Made by a program: the position numbers and the translations under genes. The notes beneath the pieces are model-generated. The model was not told where the DNA came from and made no database searches. It was given only the letters and a program-made list of their open reading frames with translations. This document shows positions 18,657-30,401 of a DNA stretch of 64,000 bases, one piece after another (positions within the stretch are counted from its first letter, which is position 1; each line of letters starts with the position of its first letter). This DNA is from Betaproteobacteria bacterium (GTDB lineage Bacteria; Pseudomonadota; Gammaproteobacteria; Burkholderiales; Casimicrobiaceae): contig BOKS01000013.1 in NCBI GenBank assembly GCA_016861105.1, positions 1-64,000 on the forward strand, given 5' to 3'.

Positions 18657-20564
18657 ATGCCCGCCATCCGCCTTCCCGACGGCGCCGTCCGCCAGTTCGA
18701 CGCGCCCGTCTCCGTCGCCCAGATCGCCTCGTCGATCGGCCCCGGCCTCGCCAAGGCCGCGCTCGCCGGCAAGGTCGACGGCAGGCTCGTCGACACCTCG
18801 CACGTCGTCGACCGCGATGCCGACGTCGCCATCGTCACCGACCGCGACCCCGAGGGGCTCGAGATCCTGCGCCACTCGGCCGCGCACCTCCTCGCCTACG
18901 CGGTGAAGGAGCTGTTCCCCGAGGCGCAGGTCACGATCGGCCCGGTGATCGAGGACGGCTTCTACTACGACTTCAGCTACAAGCGGCCCTTCACGCCCGA
19001 GGACCTCGCGGCGATCGAGAAGCGGATGGTGGAGCTCGCGCGCAAGGACGAGCCGGTCGTGCGCCGGCTCATGCCGCGCGACGACGCGGTGAAGTTCTTC
19101 CGCGACCAGGGCGAGCACTACAAGGCGGAGATCATCGCGTCGATCCCGTCGGACGAGGACATCTCGCTGTACAGCGAGGGCGCCTTCACGGACCTCTGCC
19201 GCGGCCCGCACGTGCCGTCGACGGGCCGGCTCAAGGCGTTCAAGCTCACCAAGCTCGCTGGCGCGTACTGGCGCGGCGACTCGCGCAACGAGATGCTCCA
19301 GCGCATCTACGGCACGGCGTGGGCGAGGAAGGAGGACCTCGACGCGTACCTGCACCGCCTCGAGGAGGCGGAGAAGCGGGACCACCGCCGTCTCGGCCGC
19401 CACCTCGACCTCTTCCACCTGCAGGACGAGGCGCCGGGCATGGTGTTCTGGCACCCGAAGGGGTGGTCCGTCTGGCAGGAGGTCGAGCAGTACATGCGCC
19501 GCGTCTACCGCGACAACGGGTACCTCGAGGTGCGCACGCCCCAGGTGCTCGACCGCTCGCTGTGGGAGAAGTCGGGCCACTGGCAGAACTACAAGGACAA
19601 CATGTTCACGACGGAGTCGGAGAAGCGCGACTTCGCGATCAAGCCGATGAACTGCCCGGGCCACGTGCAGATCTTCAACGCCGGCCTTCGCAGCTACCGC
19701 GACCTGCCGCTGCGCTACGGCGAGTTCGGCGCCTGCCACCGCAACGAGCCGTCGGGCGCGCTGCACGGGATCATGCGCGTGCGCGCGTTCACGCAGGACG
19801 ACGGGCACATCTTCTGCGAGCCGGCGCAGATCCAGCCCGAGTGCGTGGCGTTCCACAGGCTCGCGCTCGACGTGTACCGCGACTTCGGCTTCGGCGAGGT
19901 CGTCGTCAAGCTCGCGCTGCGCCCGACGCCGCGCATCGGCTCGGACGAGCAGTGGGACCGGGCCGAGGAGGCGCTGCGCGACGCGCTCCGCGCCTGCGGC
20001 GCGCAGTGGACGGAGCTGCCCGGCGAAGGCGCGTTCTACGGTCCCAAGATCGAGTACCACCTCAGGGACTCGATCGGCCGCAGCTGGCAGGTCGGCACCA
20101 TGCAGGTCGACTTCCAGCTGCCGGGCCGGCTGGGCGCCGAGTACGTCGCCGAGGACAACACCCGCAGGGTGCCGGTCATGCTGCACCGCGCCATCGTGGG
20201 GTCGATGGAGCGCTTCATCGGCATCCTGATCGAGCACCACGCCGGCGCCCTGCCGCTGTGGCTCGCGCCCGTGCAGGCCGCCATCCTGACGATCACCGAC
20301 CGCCAGGCCCCGTATGCGCGCGAGGTCGAGGCCCGCCTCAGGGCGGCCGGCCTGCGCGTGCTCGCCGATTTGCGGAACGAGAAAATTACCTATAAAATTC
20401 GGGAACATAGCCTGCAAAAGCTGCCCTACCAGCTGGTGGTGGGCGACAAGGAGATGCAGGCGGGAACGGTGGCCGTGCGGACCCGCGGCGGCGAGGATCT
20501 CGGCGCGCTCGGCGTCGAGGCCCTGACCGCGCGCCTCGTCGAGGAGGCGGCGGCGCGACGCTAG
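18657..20564 (+). CDS. thrS: Threonyl-tRNA synthetase
   Basis: A 635-residue class II synthetase charging tRNA-Thr. Domains in order: TGS (1 to about 62), the editing domain with the metal-like pair [16 protein letters not shown] and [11 protein letters not shown], the catalytic core with zinc-binding [31 protein letters not shown] (motif 2) and [13 protein letters not shown] (motif 3), and the anticodon domain at the end. The ATG at 18657 gives the standard MPAIRLPDG start. It heads the conserved thrS-infC-rpmI-rplT-pheST-ihfA order; its 5' leader contains a terminator (18586-18610). Confidence 0.98.
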   Translation: MPAIRLPDGAVRQFDAPVSVAQIASSIGPGLAKAALAGKVDGRLVDTSHVVDRDADVAIVTDRDPEGLEILRHSAAHLLAYAVKELFPEAQVTIGPVIEDGFYYDFSYKRPFTPEDLAAIEKRMVELARKDEPVVRRLMPRDDAVKFFRDQGEHYKAEIIASIPSDEDISLYSEGAFTDLCRGPHVPSTGRLKAFKLTKLAGAYWRGDSRNEMLQRIYGTAWARKEDLDAYLHRLEEAEKRDHRRLGRHLDLFHLQDEAPGMVFWHPKGWSVWQEVEQYMRRVYRDNGYLEVRTPQVLDRSLWEKSGHWQNYKDNMFTTESEKRDFAIKPMNCPGHVQIFNAGLRSYRDLPLRYGEFGACHRNEPSGALHGIMRVRAFTQDDGHIFCEPAQIQPECVAFHRLALDVYRDFGFGEVVVKLALRPTPRIGSDEQWDRAEEALRDALRACGAQWTELPGEGAFYGPKIEYHLRDSIGRSWQVGTMQVDFQLPGRLGAEYVAEDNTRRVPVMLHRAIVGSMERFIGILIEHHAGALPLWLAPVQAAILTITDRQAPYAREVEARLRAAGLRVLADLRNEKITYKIREHSLQKLPYQLVVGDKEMQAGTVAVRTRGGEDLGALGVEALTARLVEEAAARR

Positions 20565-20657
20565 TGCCTGATCCGGAAGGGATTCGGACCGGATCGGCGC
20601 CGGCGCGCCCCAGGGGTCGCAGGGCCGTTTTTTGTCTTCCGCAAGGAGTCCACACCC

Positions 20658-21287
20658 ATCGCACTCGAAAAGCAGCAACGCCTCAACGGCGAGATCAATG
20701 CACCGGAAGTCCGTCTGGTCGGCGACGACGGCGAGCAGCTGGGCATCGTCCCCATCGCGGTCGCGCTGGCGAAGGCCGAGGAGAAGGAGCTCGACCTCGT
20801 CGAGATCGCCCCGATGGCCAAGCCGCCGGTCTGCCGCATCATGGACTACGGCAAGTTCAAGTACCGCGAGGCGAAGAAGCAGCACGAGGCCAAGCTCAAG
20901 CTGAAGCAGATCCAGGTGAAGGAAGTCAAGTTCCGTCCGGGCACGGACGAGGGCGACTACCAGATCAAGCTGCGCAACCTGATCCGCTTCCTGACCGAGG
21001 GCGACAAGGCCAAGATCACGCTCCGCTTCCGCGGCCGCGAGATGGCGCACCAGGAGTTCGGCGTGCGCCTGCTGGAACGCATACGGGCCGACCTCGAGCC
21101 GCATGCGATCGTGGAGTCGTTCCCGAGGCTGGAGGGCCGGCAAATGGTGATGCTGCTGGCCCCGAAGAAGACGCAGGTGCAGAAGCATCACCCGAACAAG
21201 CCTGAAGCTGGTTCCGCGCCGGAGGCCGGCGCGAAAGACTCTCCGCCGCGCAAGCCGCGCGAGAGCACCACGGCGGGCAGCAAATAG
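20658..21287 (+). CDS. infC: Translation initiation factor IF-3 with an ATC start codon
   Basis: A 209-residue factor that binds the 30S subunit, keeps it free of 50S and proofreads start codons. No ATG or GTG exists at the family start; the conserved N-terminus [20 protein letters not shown] begins at ATC (20658-20660), preceded by AAGGAG at 20643-20648. IF-3 genes characteristically use AUU/AUC/AUA starts that IF-3 itself discriminates against, giving autoregulation. The N-domain contains [23 protein letters not shown], the C-domain [17 protein letters not shown] and [13 protein letters not shown] Lys/Pro/Ser-rich tail of about 30 residues follows. A start at 20814 would remove most of the N-domain. 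Confidence 0.95.
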   Translation: MALEKQQRLNGEINAPEVRLVGDDGEQLGIVPIAVALAKAEEKELDLVEIAPMAKPPVCRIMDYGKFKYREAKKQHEAKLKLKQIQVKEVKFRPGTDEGDYQIKLRNLIRFLTEGDKAKITLRFRGREMAHQEFGVRLLERIRADLEPHAIVESFPRLEGRQMVMLLAPKKTQVQKHHPNKPEAGSAPEAGAKDSPPRKPRESTTAGSK

Positions 21288-21300
21288 GGACCACGGCACC

Positions 21301-22960
<1,660 letters not shown>

Positions 22961-23018
22961 GGGAACAGCGTCCCGCGCGCGCCGGCGCGCCGGACCCACC
23001 GACCGGTTCGTCCTTGCC

Positions 23019-25394
23019 ATGAAATTCTCCGAACGCTGGCTGCGCACGATGGCCGACCCCCCGCTCGGCACCGCGGCGCTGTGCGACACGCTGACGATGG
23101 CCGGCCTCGAGGTCGAGGCGACGGAGCCGGCCGCGCCGCCGTTCTCGGGCGTGGTCGTCGCCCGCATCGAGGCGGTCGCCCCGCACCCCGACGCGGACCG
23201 GCTGCGGGTGTGCACGGTCGACGCGGGCACGGGCAGCCGCCTTGCGATCGTGTGCGGCGCGCCGAACGCGGCGGCCGGCATGACCGTTGCCTGCGCGCTC
23301 GTGGGCGCGCAACTCCCCGGCGGGCTCGCGATCGCGCGTGCGAAGGTGCGCGGCGTCGCGTCCGAGGGGATGCTCTGCTCGGCGAAGGAACTCGGCCTCG
23401 CCGACGACGCGTCGGGGCTGATGCCGCTGCCCGGCGACCTCGCGCCGGGGACCGACCTGCGCGAGGCCCTCGCGCTGGACGACACGCTGATCACGCTCAA
23501 GCTCACCCCGAACCGCGCGGACTGCCTGTCGATCCTCGGCATCGCGCGCGAGGTCGCCGCGCAGGCCGGCGCGGCGCTGCGGCCGCCGCCCGTCGGCACG
23601 GCGCCGGCAGTGGCGAGGGCCGTGCACGGCGTCCGCGTCGAGGACCCCGCGGCCTGCCCGCGCTTCGCGAGCCGCGTCATCGAAGGCGTCGACGCGCGCG
23701 CGCCGACGCCGGAGTGGATGAAGCAGAGGCTCGCGCGAAGCGGCATCCGCGCGATCTCGGCGATCGTCGACGTCACCAACTACGTGATGCTCGAGCTCGG
23801 GCAGCCGCTGCACGCGTACGACCGCGCACTGCTCGAAGGCGACGTCGTCGTGCGGTTCGCGAAGCCGGGCGAGAAGCTCGTGCTGCTGAACGAGGAGACG
23901 CTCGACCTCGAGCCGGACCTGCTGCTCGTCTGCGACGAGGCGAAGCCGCTCGGGCTCGCCGGGATCATGGGCGGCGCGCCCTCCGGCATCGCCGGCACGA
24001 CGACGGCCGTGTTCCTCGAGGGCGCGTTCTGGAACCCCGCGGTCCTGCAGGGCAAGATGCGCCGGCTGGGCTTCGCCAGCGACGCCGGGCACCGCTTCGA
24101 GCGCGGCGTCGACTTCGAGCTGCCCCCGCAGGCGGTGGAGCGCGCGACGCAGCTCATCCTCGACATCTGCGGCGGGCGTGCCGGCCCCCTGTCGGACGTC
24201 AAGGGACCGCTTCCGGCGCGCGCGCCGGTGCGCGTGCGCGCGTCCCGCGTGCGGCGGCTGCTCGGCGTCGCGGTCGACGCCGACGCCATGGCCGGGATCT
24301 TCGCGCGCCTCGGGTTCGCGTTCGCCCGGGAGGGCGACGAGTTCGTGGTCACGCCGCCGTCGTACCGCTTCGACCTCGCCATCGAGGAGGACTTCGTCGA
24401 GGAGGTCGCGCGGACCCACGGCTACGAGCGCATCCCCGCGATCCCGTCGGCGCACGCCGGCAGCATGCTGCCCGCGCCCGAGGCCGAGACGCCGCTGGCG
24501 GCGCTGAAGGCGCTGCTCGTCGCCCGCGACTGGCAGGAGGTGGTGACCTTCGGCTTCGTCGACGGACGCGTGCAGGCGGCGCTCGACCCCGCCGGCGTGC
24601 CGGTCCGGGTCCTCAACCCGATCGCCGCGCACCTCGACGTGATGCGCCGCACCCTGCTCCCGGGGCTGGTCGAGACGCTGCGCACGAACCTCGCGCGCAA
24701 GGCTTCGCGCGTGCGCGTCTTCGAGGCCGGCCGCGTGTTCCTCGGGGCGCGCGCCGACGAGGCCGTCCAGCCGTGGCGTCTCGGCGGGCTGGCGTGGGGG
24801 GACGCGCTCGGCGAGCAGTGGGGGACGCCGTCGCGACCCGTCGACCTGTTCGACGTCAAGGCCGACCTGGCCGCGCTGGTCGCGCCGGCCGCGCTGACCA
24901 CGCGCCGCGGCTCGCACCCGGCGCTCCACCCCGGTCGTGCAGCCGAGGTGCTCGTCGACGGACGCCCGGCCGGTTGGCTGGGCGAACTCCACCCGCGGCT
25001 CGCGCGCCAGTTCGAGCTCGGCCGCGCCCCCGTGGTCTTCGAGCTCGACCTCGCGTCGATCCGCCGGCACCCGGTGCCCGCGCCGTCGCCGGTCAGCCGC
25101 CAGCCGCTCGTCCGCCGCGACCTCGCCGTCGTGGTCGACGACGCTCTCCCCGCCCAGGACGTGCTGGACGCGCTGGAAGCCGCCGCTCCCGCGCACGTGG
25201 AGGCCGTCCGTCTGTTCGACGTCTACCGCGGCAGCGGGCTGCCGAGCGGTCGAAAAAGCCTTGCGATTCTTGTGCTTATGCAGGATACTGCACGTACTTT
25301 GACGGACGCCGACATCGAGTCGACGCTACGCGGGATGATCGACACGCTCGCGGCGCGCTTCGGTGCGACGCTGCGCACGCTGGACGCGACATGA
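23019..25394 (+). CDS. pheT: Phenylalanyl-tRNA synthetase beta subunit
   Basis: A 791-residue beta subunit responsible for tRNA binding and editing. In order: EMAP-like tRNA-binding domain (about 40-150, [20 protein letters not shown]), B3/B4 editing domain ([21 protein letters not shown]), B5 ([20 protein letters not shown]), the pseudo-catalytic core, and the ferredoxin-fold anticodon domain ending [17 protein letters not shown] to RFGATLRTL. The stop overlaps the ihfA start (ATGA). Confidence 0.97.
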   Translation: MKFSERWLRTMADPPLGTAALCDTLTMAGLEVEATEPAAPPFSGVVVARIEAVAPHPDADRLRVCTVDAGTGSRLAIVCGAPNAAAGMTVACALVGAQLPGGLAIARAKVRGVASEGMLCSAKELGLADDASGLMPLPGDLAPGTDLREALALDDTLITLKLTPNRADCLSILGIAREVAAQAGAALRPPPVGTAPAVARAVHGVRVEDPAACPRFASRVIEGVDARAPTPEWMKQRLARSGIRAISAIVDVTNYVMLELGQPLHAYDRALLEGDVVVRFAKPGEKLVLLNEETLDLEPDLLLVCDEAKPLGLAGIMGGAPSGIAGTTTAVFLEGAFWNPAVLQGKMRRLGFASDAGHRFERGVDFELPPQAVERATQLILDICGGRAGPLSDVKGPLPARAPVRVRASRVRRLLGVAVDADAMAGIFARLGFAFAREGDEFVVTPPSYRFDLAIEEDFVEEVARTHGYERIPAIPSAHAGSMLPAPEAETPLAALKALLVARDWQEVVTFGFVDGRVQAALDPAGVPVRVLNPIAAHLDVMRRTLLPGLVETLRTNLARKASRVRVFEAGRVFLGARADEAVQPWRLGGLAWGDALGEQWGTPSRPVDLFDVKADLAALVAPAALTTRRGSHPALHPGRAAEVLVDGRPAGWLGELHPRLARQFELGRAPVVFELDLASIRRHPVPAPSPVSRQPLVRRDLAVVVDDALPAQDVLDALEAAAPAHVEAVRLFDVYRGSGLPSGRKSLAILVLMQDTARTLTDADIESTLRGMIDTLAARFGATLRTLDAT

Positions 25395-25699
25395 CCCTCA
25401 CCAAAGCCGAACTCGCCGACCTGCTGTTCGAGCAGCTCGGGCTCAACAAGCGGGAAGCCAAGGACATGGTCGAGCGCTTTTTCGAGGAGATCCGCATCTC
25501 GCTCGAGTCCGGCGACAGCGTCAAGCTGTCCGGCTTCGGCAACTTCCAGCTGCGGGAGAAGCCGCAGCGGCCCGGCCGCAATCCGAAGACCGGCGAGGAG
25601 ATTCCGATCACCGCCCGGCGCGTGGTGACCTTCCACGCGTCCCAGAAGCTCAAGGCCATGGTCGAAGCCGCGAACCATGCCGGACCACAGCCGGGCTAG
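25391..25699 (+). CDS. ihfA: Integration host factor subunit alpha
   Basis: A 102-residue DNA-bending nucleoid protein. [41 protein letters not shown] and the DNA-intercalating arm [22 protein letters not shown] identify the alpha subunit. Pairs with IHF-beta encoded elsewhere. Conserved position directly after pheT, with start overlapping the pheT stop. Confidence 0.97.
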   Translation: MTLTKAELADLLFEQLGLNKREAKDMVERFFEEIRISLESGDSVKLSGFGNFQLREKPQRPGRNPKTGEEIPITARRVVTFHASQKLKAMVEAANHAGPQPG

Positions 25700-26090
25700 G
25701 GTCGAGCTGCCGCCGATCCCCGCCAAGCGTTACTTCACCATCGGCGAGGTCAGCGACCTGTGTGCGGTCAAGCCGCACGTGCTCCGCTACTGGGAGCAGG
25801 AGTTCACGCAGCTCAAGCCGGTCAAGCGCCGCGGCAACCGCCGCTACTACCAGCACCACGAGGTGCTGCTGATCCGGCGCATCCGGGACCTCCTCTACGA
25901 GCAGGGCTTCACCATCAACGGTGCGCGGCACCGCCTCGACAGCGAGGCCGCCGAGCCGCGCGTGGCCGCACGGCCGGCCGCCGACGCGGCAGTGGTCCCG
26001 GTCCCTGCCACGCCGCCGGCGCCCGCGCTGCGAGCGGAACTGCTCGGCATCCGCGATCTCCTCGAGCCGCCGCCCGAGGGCAGCGTATAA
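25677..26090 (+). CDS. MerR-family transcriptional regulator
   Basis: A 137-residue protein with an N-terminal MerR winged helix: [25 protein letters not shown], then [37 protein letters not shown]. The C-terminal 50 residues are Ala/Pro-rich with a final [15 protein letters not shown] helix; no metal-binding cysteines are visible, so it is not a typical metal sensor. A MerR gene in this place after ihfA is usual in beta- and gammaproteobacteria; its targets are unknown. It starts 23 bases inside ihfA, and its TAA stop lies in the -10 box of tRNA-Pro. Confidence 0.92.
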   Translation: MPDHSRARVELPPIPAKRYFTIGEVSDLCAVKPHVLRYWEQEFTQLKPVKRRGNRRYYQHHEVLLIRRIRDLLYEQGFTINGARHRLDSEAAEPRVAARPAADAAVVPVPATPPAPALRAELLGIRDLLEPPPEGSV

Positions 26091-26091
26091 T
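26086..26091 (+). promoter_or_regulatory. Probable -10 box of the tRNA-Pro promoter
   Basis: TATAAT at 26086-26091, 12 bases before the tRNA; the TAA inside it is the stop codon of the MerR gene. The spacing matches that at tRNA-Val (TATAAT 12 bases before the tRNA). No clear -35. Confidence 0.55.
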
Positions 26092-26103
26092 CCGCCGTTC
26101 GGT

Positions 26104-26180
26104 CGGGGCGTAGCGCAGCCTGGTAGCGCACCTGCATGGGGTGCAGGGGGTCGAGTGTTCGAATCACTTCGCCCCGACCA
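26104..26180 (+). tRNA. tRNA-Pro (GGG)
   Basis: A 77-base cloverleaf: acceptor CGGGGCG/CGCCCCG, TAGCGCAG D-arm start, anticodon stem CCTGC/GCAGG with loop ATGGGGT and anticodon GGG at 26138-26140, T-loop TTCGAAT, discriminator A and encoded CCA. Confidence 0.97.
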
Positions 26181-26194
26181 TCGGTCGTCCCGGA

Positions 26195-26222
26195 GAGGCC
26201 GCTGCCGGCAGGCAGCGGCCTC
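26195..26222 (+). terminator. Strong hairpin after tRNA-Pro
   Basis: GAGGCCGCTGC (26195-26205) pairs perfectly with GCAGCGGCCTC (26212-26222) around a 6-base loop, 14 bases after the tRNA. There is no long T-run (GTTCG follows), so it is a likely but not classical terminator. Confidence 0.65.
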
Positions 26223-26611
26223 GTTCGCTGGGCTGTGCCGGGCGGGAGCCGCCGGCGTCGGAACGCGGCGGTGCCACCCCGCCCCGACCCGTCGGCCGGC
26301 GACGGGTTGCGGCATGGGACGACCCCCCGGGCACGTCGCGGACGCGCGTCACGCCGCGCCGACGGTCGCCGCGCCTCCGGCACCGCCCGTCCGCTCCTTG
26401 CGGCCATCTTCTCAGGCTCAGGATAAAGTAGGCGTCGGAAGTGACTGATCCGGCATTGGTCCCGCGCGAGCCGGCGCCGGGTCGTGCCGCGGCAGCACGC
26501 TCGTCGCCCCGCGGTGCGCCGGTCGCGCGGCGCGTCCGGCCCGGCGGCGGCAGCCGGCGGTCCGGAAGTTGCTTGCCCCACCCGGCGCAGCGAGCGGCCC
26601 CCGCCACGACG
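26223..26611. other. Upstream region of the HD-GYP gene
   Basis: About 390 bases with no recognisable gene. A possible promoter is TTGCGG (26398-26403) and GATAAA (26422-26427), 18-base spacer, roughly 180 bases before the chosen start. The HD-GYP frame is open back to an ATG-like start at 26441, but the extra residues are Arg/Pro/Ala-rich and not conserved-looking. Confidence 0.4.
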
Positions 26612-27724
26612 ATGACACCAGCCCCGGTACGCCACAGCACCCAGGGATCCGGCGTGATCTCCGAGATCGCGTTCGCCCGTGCGCAGCGCAACACGGTGCT
26701 GATCATCGACGACCTGTTCAGCAGCCGCCTGCTGCTCGCGGAGATCGTCCGCCAGATCGACGGCAAGCTCGCGCTGGAGCTGTTCGACACGCCGAGCCGC
26801 GCCCTCGAGTACGCGCGCAACAACCGCGTCGACATCGTCCTCACCGACTACAAGCTGCCCGAGTTCGACGGCATCGAGCTCGTCAAGCAGCTGCGCGCCC
26901 TCCCCCACTGCGTCGACGTGCCGATCGTCGTGATCACCGTCGTCGACGACCGGCGCGTGCGCTACGAGGCGCTCGAGGCGGGCGCGACCGACTTCCTGAT
27001 CAAGCCGCTCGACGAGCACGAGACGCGCGCCCGCTGCGCCAACCTCCTCGAGCTGCGGCGCCACAAGATCGTGCTCTCCGACCAGGCGCGCGTGCTGCAG
27101 TACCAGGTCGACAAGTCGGTCGCCGAGATCCACGAACGCGAGCTCGAGACGCTCTCCAAGCTGGCGAAGGCCGGCGAGTTCCGCGACAAGACCACCGGCA
27201 ACCACCTGATGCGGATGGCGAAGTACTCGGCGCTGATCGGGCAGCACCTCGGCCTCGGCCACGAGACCGTCCACGTGCTGGAGGTCGCCGCGCCGATGCA
27301 CGACATCGGCAAGATCGGCATCCCGGACGCGGTGCTGCGCAAGGAGGGCCCGCTGACGCCCACCGAGCACGACCTGATGAAGACCCACCCGCGCATCGGC
27401 TACGACATCCTGAAGGGCAGCCCGTCGAAGTACCTGTCGATGGGCGCGATCATCGCGCTCGGCCACCACGAGAAGTTCGACGGCTCGGGCTATCCCAACG
27501 GCCTGCACGGCGAGGACATCCCGCTCGTCGCGCGCATCGTCGCGGTCGCCGACGTGTTCGACGCGCTCGTGTCGAAGCGCCCGTACAAGCACGCCTGGCC
27601 GCTCGCCGAGGGGATCGAGTTCCTGAAGTCGCAGCGCGGCCGGCACTTCGACCCCCGCTGCATCGACGCGTTCCTCGCCGACCCGAGGCGGGTCGAGGCG
27701 ATCCTCGCCGAGTACGGGGACTGA
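26612..27724 (+). CDS. REC-HD-GYP response regulator, cyclic-di-GMP phosphodiesterase (RpfG-like)
   Basis: A 370-residue two-domain protein. The receiver domain (about 27-145) has IIDD, the phospho-acceptor Asp79 in LTDYKLPEFDG and Lys131 in FLIKPLD. The HD-GYP domain (about 180-365) has GNHLMRMAKYS, MHDIGKIGIPDAVL (HD at 230-231) and HHEKFDGSGYPNGLHGEDI, the full GYP motif, so hydrolysis of cyclic-di-GMP is expected once a partner kinase phosphorylates it. No kinase gene is adjacent. The ATG at 26612 is preferred; a GTG at 26654 or the upstream start at 26441 are alternatives. Layout and length resemble RpfG of Xanthomonas. Confidence 0.9.
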   Translation: MTPAPVRHSTQGSGVISEIAFARAQRNTVLIIDDLFSSRLLLAEIVRQIDGKLALELFDTPSRALEYARNNRVDIVLTDYKLPEFDGIELVKQLRALPHCVDVPIVVITVVDDRRVRYEALEAGATDFLIKPLDEHETRARCANLLELRRHKIVLSDQARVLQYQVDKSVAEIHERELETLSKLAKAGEFRDKTTGNHLMRMAKYSALIGQHLGLGHETVHVLEVAAPMHDIGKIGIPDAVLRKEGPLTPTEHDLMKTHPRIGYDILKGSPSKYLSMGAIIALGHHEKFDGSGYPNGLHGEDIPLVARIVAVADVFDALVSKRPYKHAWPLAEGIEFLKSQRGRHFDPRCIDAFLADPRRVEAILAEYGD

Positions 27725-27741
27725 AGGACGCGCCCTGCGCG

Positions 27742-28092
27742 CTACCGCCGCGCCTCGATGTCCGGCGCGCGCGGGTCGCGACCGGCGAGGTGCAGCGCCG
27801 ACTTGATCATCAGGTGCGCGGAGATCGGCGCCGTCACGAACACGAACAGCGTGACGAGGAACTCGTGGCCGTAGACGGCGTCGTCGCGCGCGGCGAAGTA
27901 CACGATCGACGCGAGCAGCGCCCCGCCCACGCCCAGCGTCGCCGCCTTCGTGGGCCCGTGCAGCCGCTTCTCGAACGACGAGAGCTTCGCGAGCCCCAGC
28001 GACCCGACGAACGCGAAGAACGCGCCGGCCACGAGCAGGAAGGCGCACAGCGCGTCGGCCCAGGCCGGCAGCGCAGCGAGGGTTCCGTTCAC
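27742..28092 (-). CDS. mrpG: Na+/H+ antiporter subunit MrpG
   Basis: A 116-residue small membrane subunit of the Mrp (Mnh/Pha) cation antiporter with three predicted helices (AFLLVAGAFFAFVGSLGL, ATLGVGGALLASIVYFA, EFLVTLFVFVTAPISAHLM). The TAPISAHLMIKSAL stretch is the family signature. GTG start at 28092. Last gene of the minus-strand mrp operon. Confidence 0.92.
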   Translation of the reverse strand: MNGTLAALPAWADALCAFLLVAGAFFAFVGSLGLAKLSSFEKRLHGPTKAATLGVGGALLASIVYFAARDDAVYGHEFLVTLFVFVTAPISAHLMIKSALHLAGRDPRAPDIEARR

Positions 28093-28102
28093 GTCCCCCT
28101 CC

Positions 28103-28378
28103 TCAGTCGATCTCGACGACGTCGCCGCGCAGCAGGAACTTGGCGAGCGCGACGGTCCCGATGAAGCCGAGCAGCGCGATCACCAGCGCCGCCTCGAAGT
28201 AGAGCACGGTGTCCAGCATCAGCCCGAAGAGCACCAGCAGCGCCATCGCGTTCACGTACATCGTGTCCAGCGCGAGGATGCGGTCCGGCAGTCCGGGGCC
28301 GCGCACCATGCGGTAGAGCGCGAACGCGAGCGCCACGCCGAAGGCGACGGCGACGTACGGCAGGACGGCGGCGGTCAT
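28103..28378 (-). CDS. mrpF: Na+/H+ antiporter subunit MrpF
   Basis: A 91-residue three-helix subunit. YRMVRGPGLPDRILALDTMYVNAM and LYFEAALVIALLGFIGTVALAKFLLRGDV are conserved MrpF/PhaF features, including the charged DRILALD. Start ATG at 28376-28378 overlaps the mrpE stop. Confidence 0.93.
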   Translation of the reverse strand: MTAAVLPYVAVAFGVALAFALYRMVRGPGLPDRILALDTMYVNAMALLVLFGLMLDTVLYFEAALVIALLGFIGTVALAKFLLRGDVVEID

Positions 28379-28860
28379 GCGAAGATCTCCAGGAGCGCGC
28401 GCTCGTAGCGCGCCTTGATGTCGGCGACGAGCCGGTCGGGATCGTCGAGGTCGAGCGCGTGGACCAGCAGGTAGCTGCGGTCGGGCGCGACCGCGCAGGA
28501 CAGCGTCCCCGGCGTCATCGTGATGATCCCGGCGAGCGTCGCGATGGCCTGGGGCTCGGTCAGCGCGAGCGGCACGCGCACGAAGCCCGGCCGGATCCGC
28601 GCCTCGGGGCCGAGGATCAGGCGCGCCACCTCGATGTTGGATCGGATGATGTCGTGGAGCACGACGAACGCGAGGCGCACGATCGCGCCGGGCCGGCGCA
28701 GGCGCGGCTGCGGCCGCGTGTAGGGGGCGAGCAGCGGCGGGAGCGCCAGCGCCAGCACCGCGCCGAGCACCAGGTGGCCGGGCGCGAGCGTGCCGTTCAG
28801 CATCAGCCAGGCGATCCACAGCGCCAGGCTGGACAGCGGTGCAGGAACGAGCCGGCGCAT
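28375..28860 (-). CDS. mrpE: Na+/H+ antiporter subunit MrpE
   Basis: A 161-residue subunit with two N-terminal hydrophobic segments (LALWIAWLMLNG, LVLGAVLALALPPLL) and a cytoplasmic domain: VLHDIIRSNIEVARLILGPEARIRPGFVRVPL and ATLAGIITMTPGTLS, the MrpE hallmark. Required for full complex activity in other species. Eleven bases after mrpD; overlaps mrpF. Confidence 0.94.
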   Translation of the reverse strand: MRRLVPAPLSSLALWIAWLMLNGTLAPGHLVLGAVLALALPPLLAPYTRPQPRLRRPGAIVRLAFVVLHDIIRSNIEVARLILGPEARIRPGFVRVPLALTEPQAIATLAGIITMTPGTLSCAVAPDRSYLLVHALDLDDPDRLVADIKARYERALLEIFA

Positions 28861-28871
28861 CACGCAGCGCT

Positions 28872-30401
28872 TCAGTGGCCGGCCCGCGGCGGCGAAGGCA
28901 CGGGCGGCGTCGCGAGCACGGCCTCGACGTAGCCCTGCGGCCGGGCGAGCTGGTCGGCTGTCGCCGCCGCGTACCGCTGCACCGGCGCCGCCAGCACCAC
29001 GATCGCGATGGCGTAGGCCAGGAGCAGCGCGATCGCGGCGAACTCCAGCGGGATGAGGCGCCGGGCCTCCGGTGGCGGCGCCGTGGCCTCCCAGAAGATG
29101 CGGCTGCCGGCGCGGGCCAGCGCCACGGTCGCGACCAGCCCCGTGGCAAGCACCACGCTCCAGAACGCCGGGGCACCGGGGGCCCCCACCGAGCCGGCGA
29201 GCATCGTGAACTTGGCGACGAATCCGGACAGCGGCGGGATGCCCGCGATCGCCGCGGCGAGCGCCAGGAACAGCAGCGCCCACAGCGCCGGGTGCGCCGG
29301 CGGCGGCCCGGCGACCAGCAGGTCGCGCAACTCGCCGCGCCGGTCGGCGATCGCATCGGCGACGAGGAACAGGGCGGCGCCGATCGCCGCGCTGTGCGCG
29401 AGGTAGAACACCGCGCCGGGCAGCGCGGCGCTGCCGGGCAGCGCGATGGCGGCCACCAGCGTGCCCGCGGACATGGTGACCAGCATCGCGGCCAGGCCGG
29501 CCAGCCGGCGCGCCGCCCAGGCGCCGACCGCCGCGACGGCGATCGTCACCAGCCCGAAGGCGAAGAGCGGTTCGCGACCCAGCTCCGCGAACGCGCCCGC
29601 CTCCGTGCCGAACAGCACGCTCGACACGCGCAGGATCGCGTAGACGCCGACCTTGGTCATCAGCGCGAACAGCGCGGCCACCGGCGCCGGGGCGTTGCGA
29701 TAGGCGGCGGGCAGCCAGAAGCCCAGCGGGACGATGGCCGCCTTCACCGCGAACACCACCAGCAGCAGCAGGCAGGCAGCCTGCGCGAGCCCCAGGCTCT
29801 CGGCGGGCACGCGCGGCAGCTTGACCGCGAGGTCCGCGAGGTTGAGCGTGCCGGCGACGCCGTACAGCAGGCTGACGGCGATCAGGAACAGGCTCGACGC
29901 GACGAGGTTGACCACGACGTAGCGGAAGCCCGCGCCGAGGGCCTTCGCCCCGGCGCCGTGCAGCAGCAGCGCGTAGGACGCGATCAGCAGCAGCTCGAAG
30001 CACACGAACAGGTTGAACAGGTCCGCCGTCAGGAACGCGCCGTTGAGGCCGGCGAGCTGCAGCTGGAAGAAGGCGTGGAAGTGCGGTGCGCGCGCCGCCC
30101 AGCGCGGCCCGGCGTAGAGCAGCGACGGGAGCGCGATCGCCGCGGTGAGCAGAAGCATCAGCGCCGACAGCCGGTCGAGCGCCAGCGCGATCCCGAACGG
30201 CGCCGGCCAGTTGCCGAGAAGGTACGCGTCGACCTGCCCTGCGCTCGCGTGCTCCAGCAGGCGCACGTCGATGGCGAGCAGCGCCACGACCGCGGCGACG
30301 CCGAACGCGAACTGCGCACGCGGCGCGACGCGCTCGACGAACAGCAGCAGCGCGCCGGCGGCGAGCGGCAGCAGGAAGGGCGCGATCAGCCACGCGGTCA
30401 C
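28872..30401 (-). CDS. mrpD: Na+/H+ antiporter subunit MrpD
   Basis: A 509-residue, roughly 14-helix subunit homologous to complex I NuoM/NuoN. Key proton-path residues are visible: Glu in FVCFELLLIASYALLLHG and Lys in VFAVKAAIVPLGFWLPAAY. AGIPPLSGFVAKF and RIFWEA lie near the C-terminus. GTG start at 30401 overlaps the mrpC stop. Works with MrpA in coupling Na+ export to proton entry. Confidence 0.95.
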   Translation of the reverse strand: MTAWLIAPFLLPLAAGALLLFVERVAPRAQFAFGVAAVVALLAIDVRLLEHASAGQVDAYLLGNWPAPFGIALALDRLSALMLLLTAAIALPSLLYAGPRWAARAPHFHAFFQLQLAGLNGAFLTADLFNLFVCFELLLIASYALLLHGAGAKALGAGFRYVVVNLVASSLFLIAVSLLYGVAGTLNLADLAVKLPRVPAESLGLAQAACLLLLVVFAVKAAIVPLGFWLPAAYRNAPAPVAALFALMTKVGVYAILRVSSVLFGTEAGAFAELGREPLFAFGLVTIAVAAVGAWAARRLAGLAAMLVTMSAGTLVAAIALPGSAALPGAVFYLAHSAAIGAALFLVADAIADRRGELRDLLVAGPPPAHPALWALLFLALAAAIAGIPPLSGFVAKFTMLAGSVGAPGAPAFWSVVLATGLVATVALARAGSRIFWEATAPPPEARRLIPLEFAAIALLLAYAIAIVVLAAPVQRYAAATADQLARPQGYVEAVLATPPVPSPPRAGH

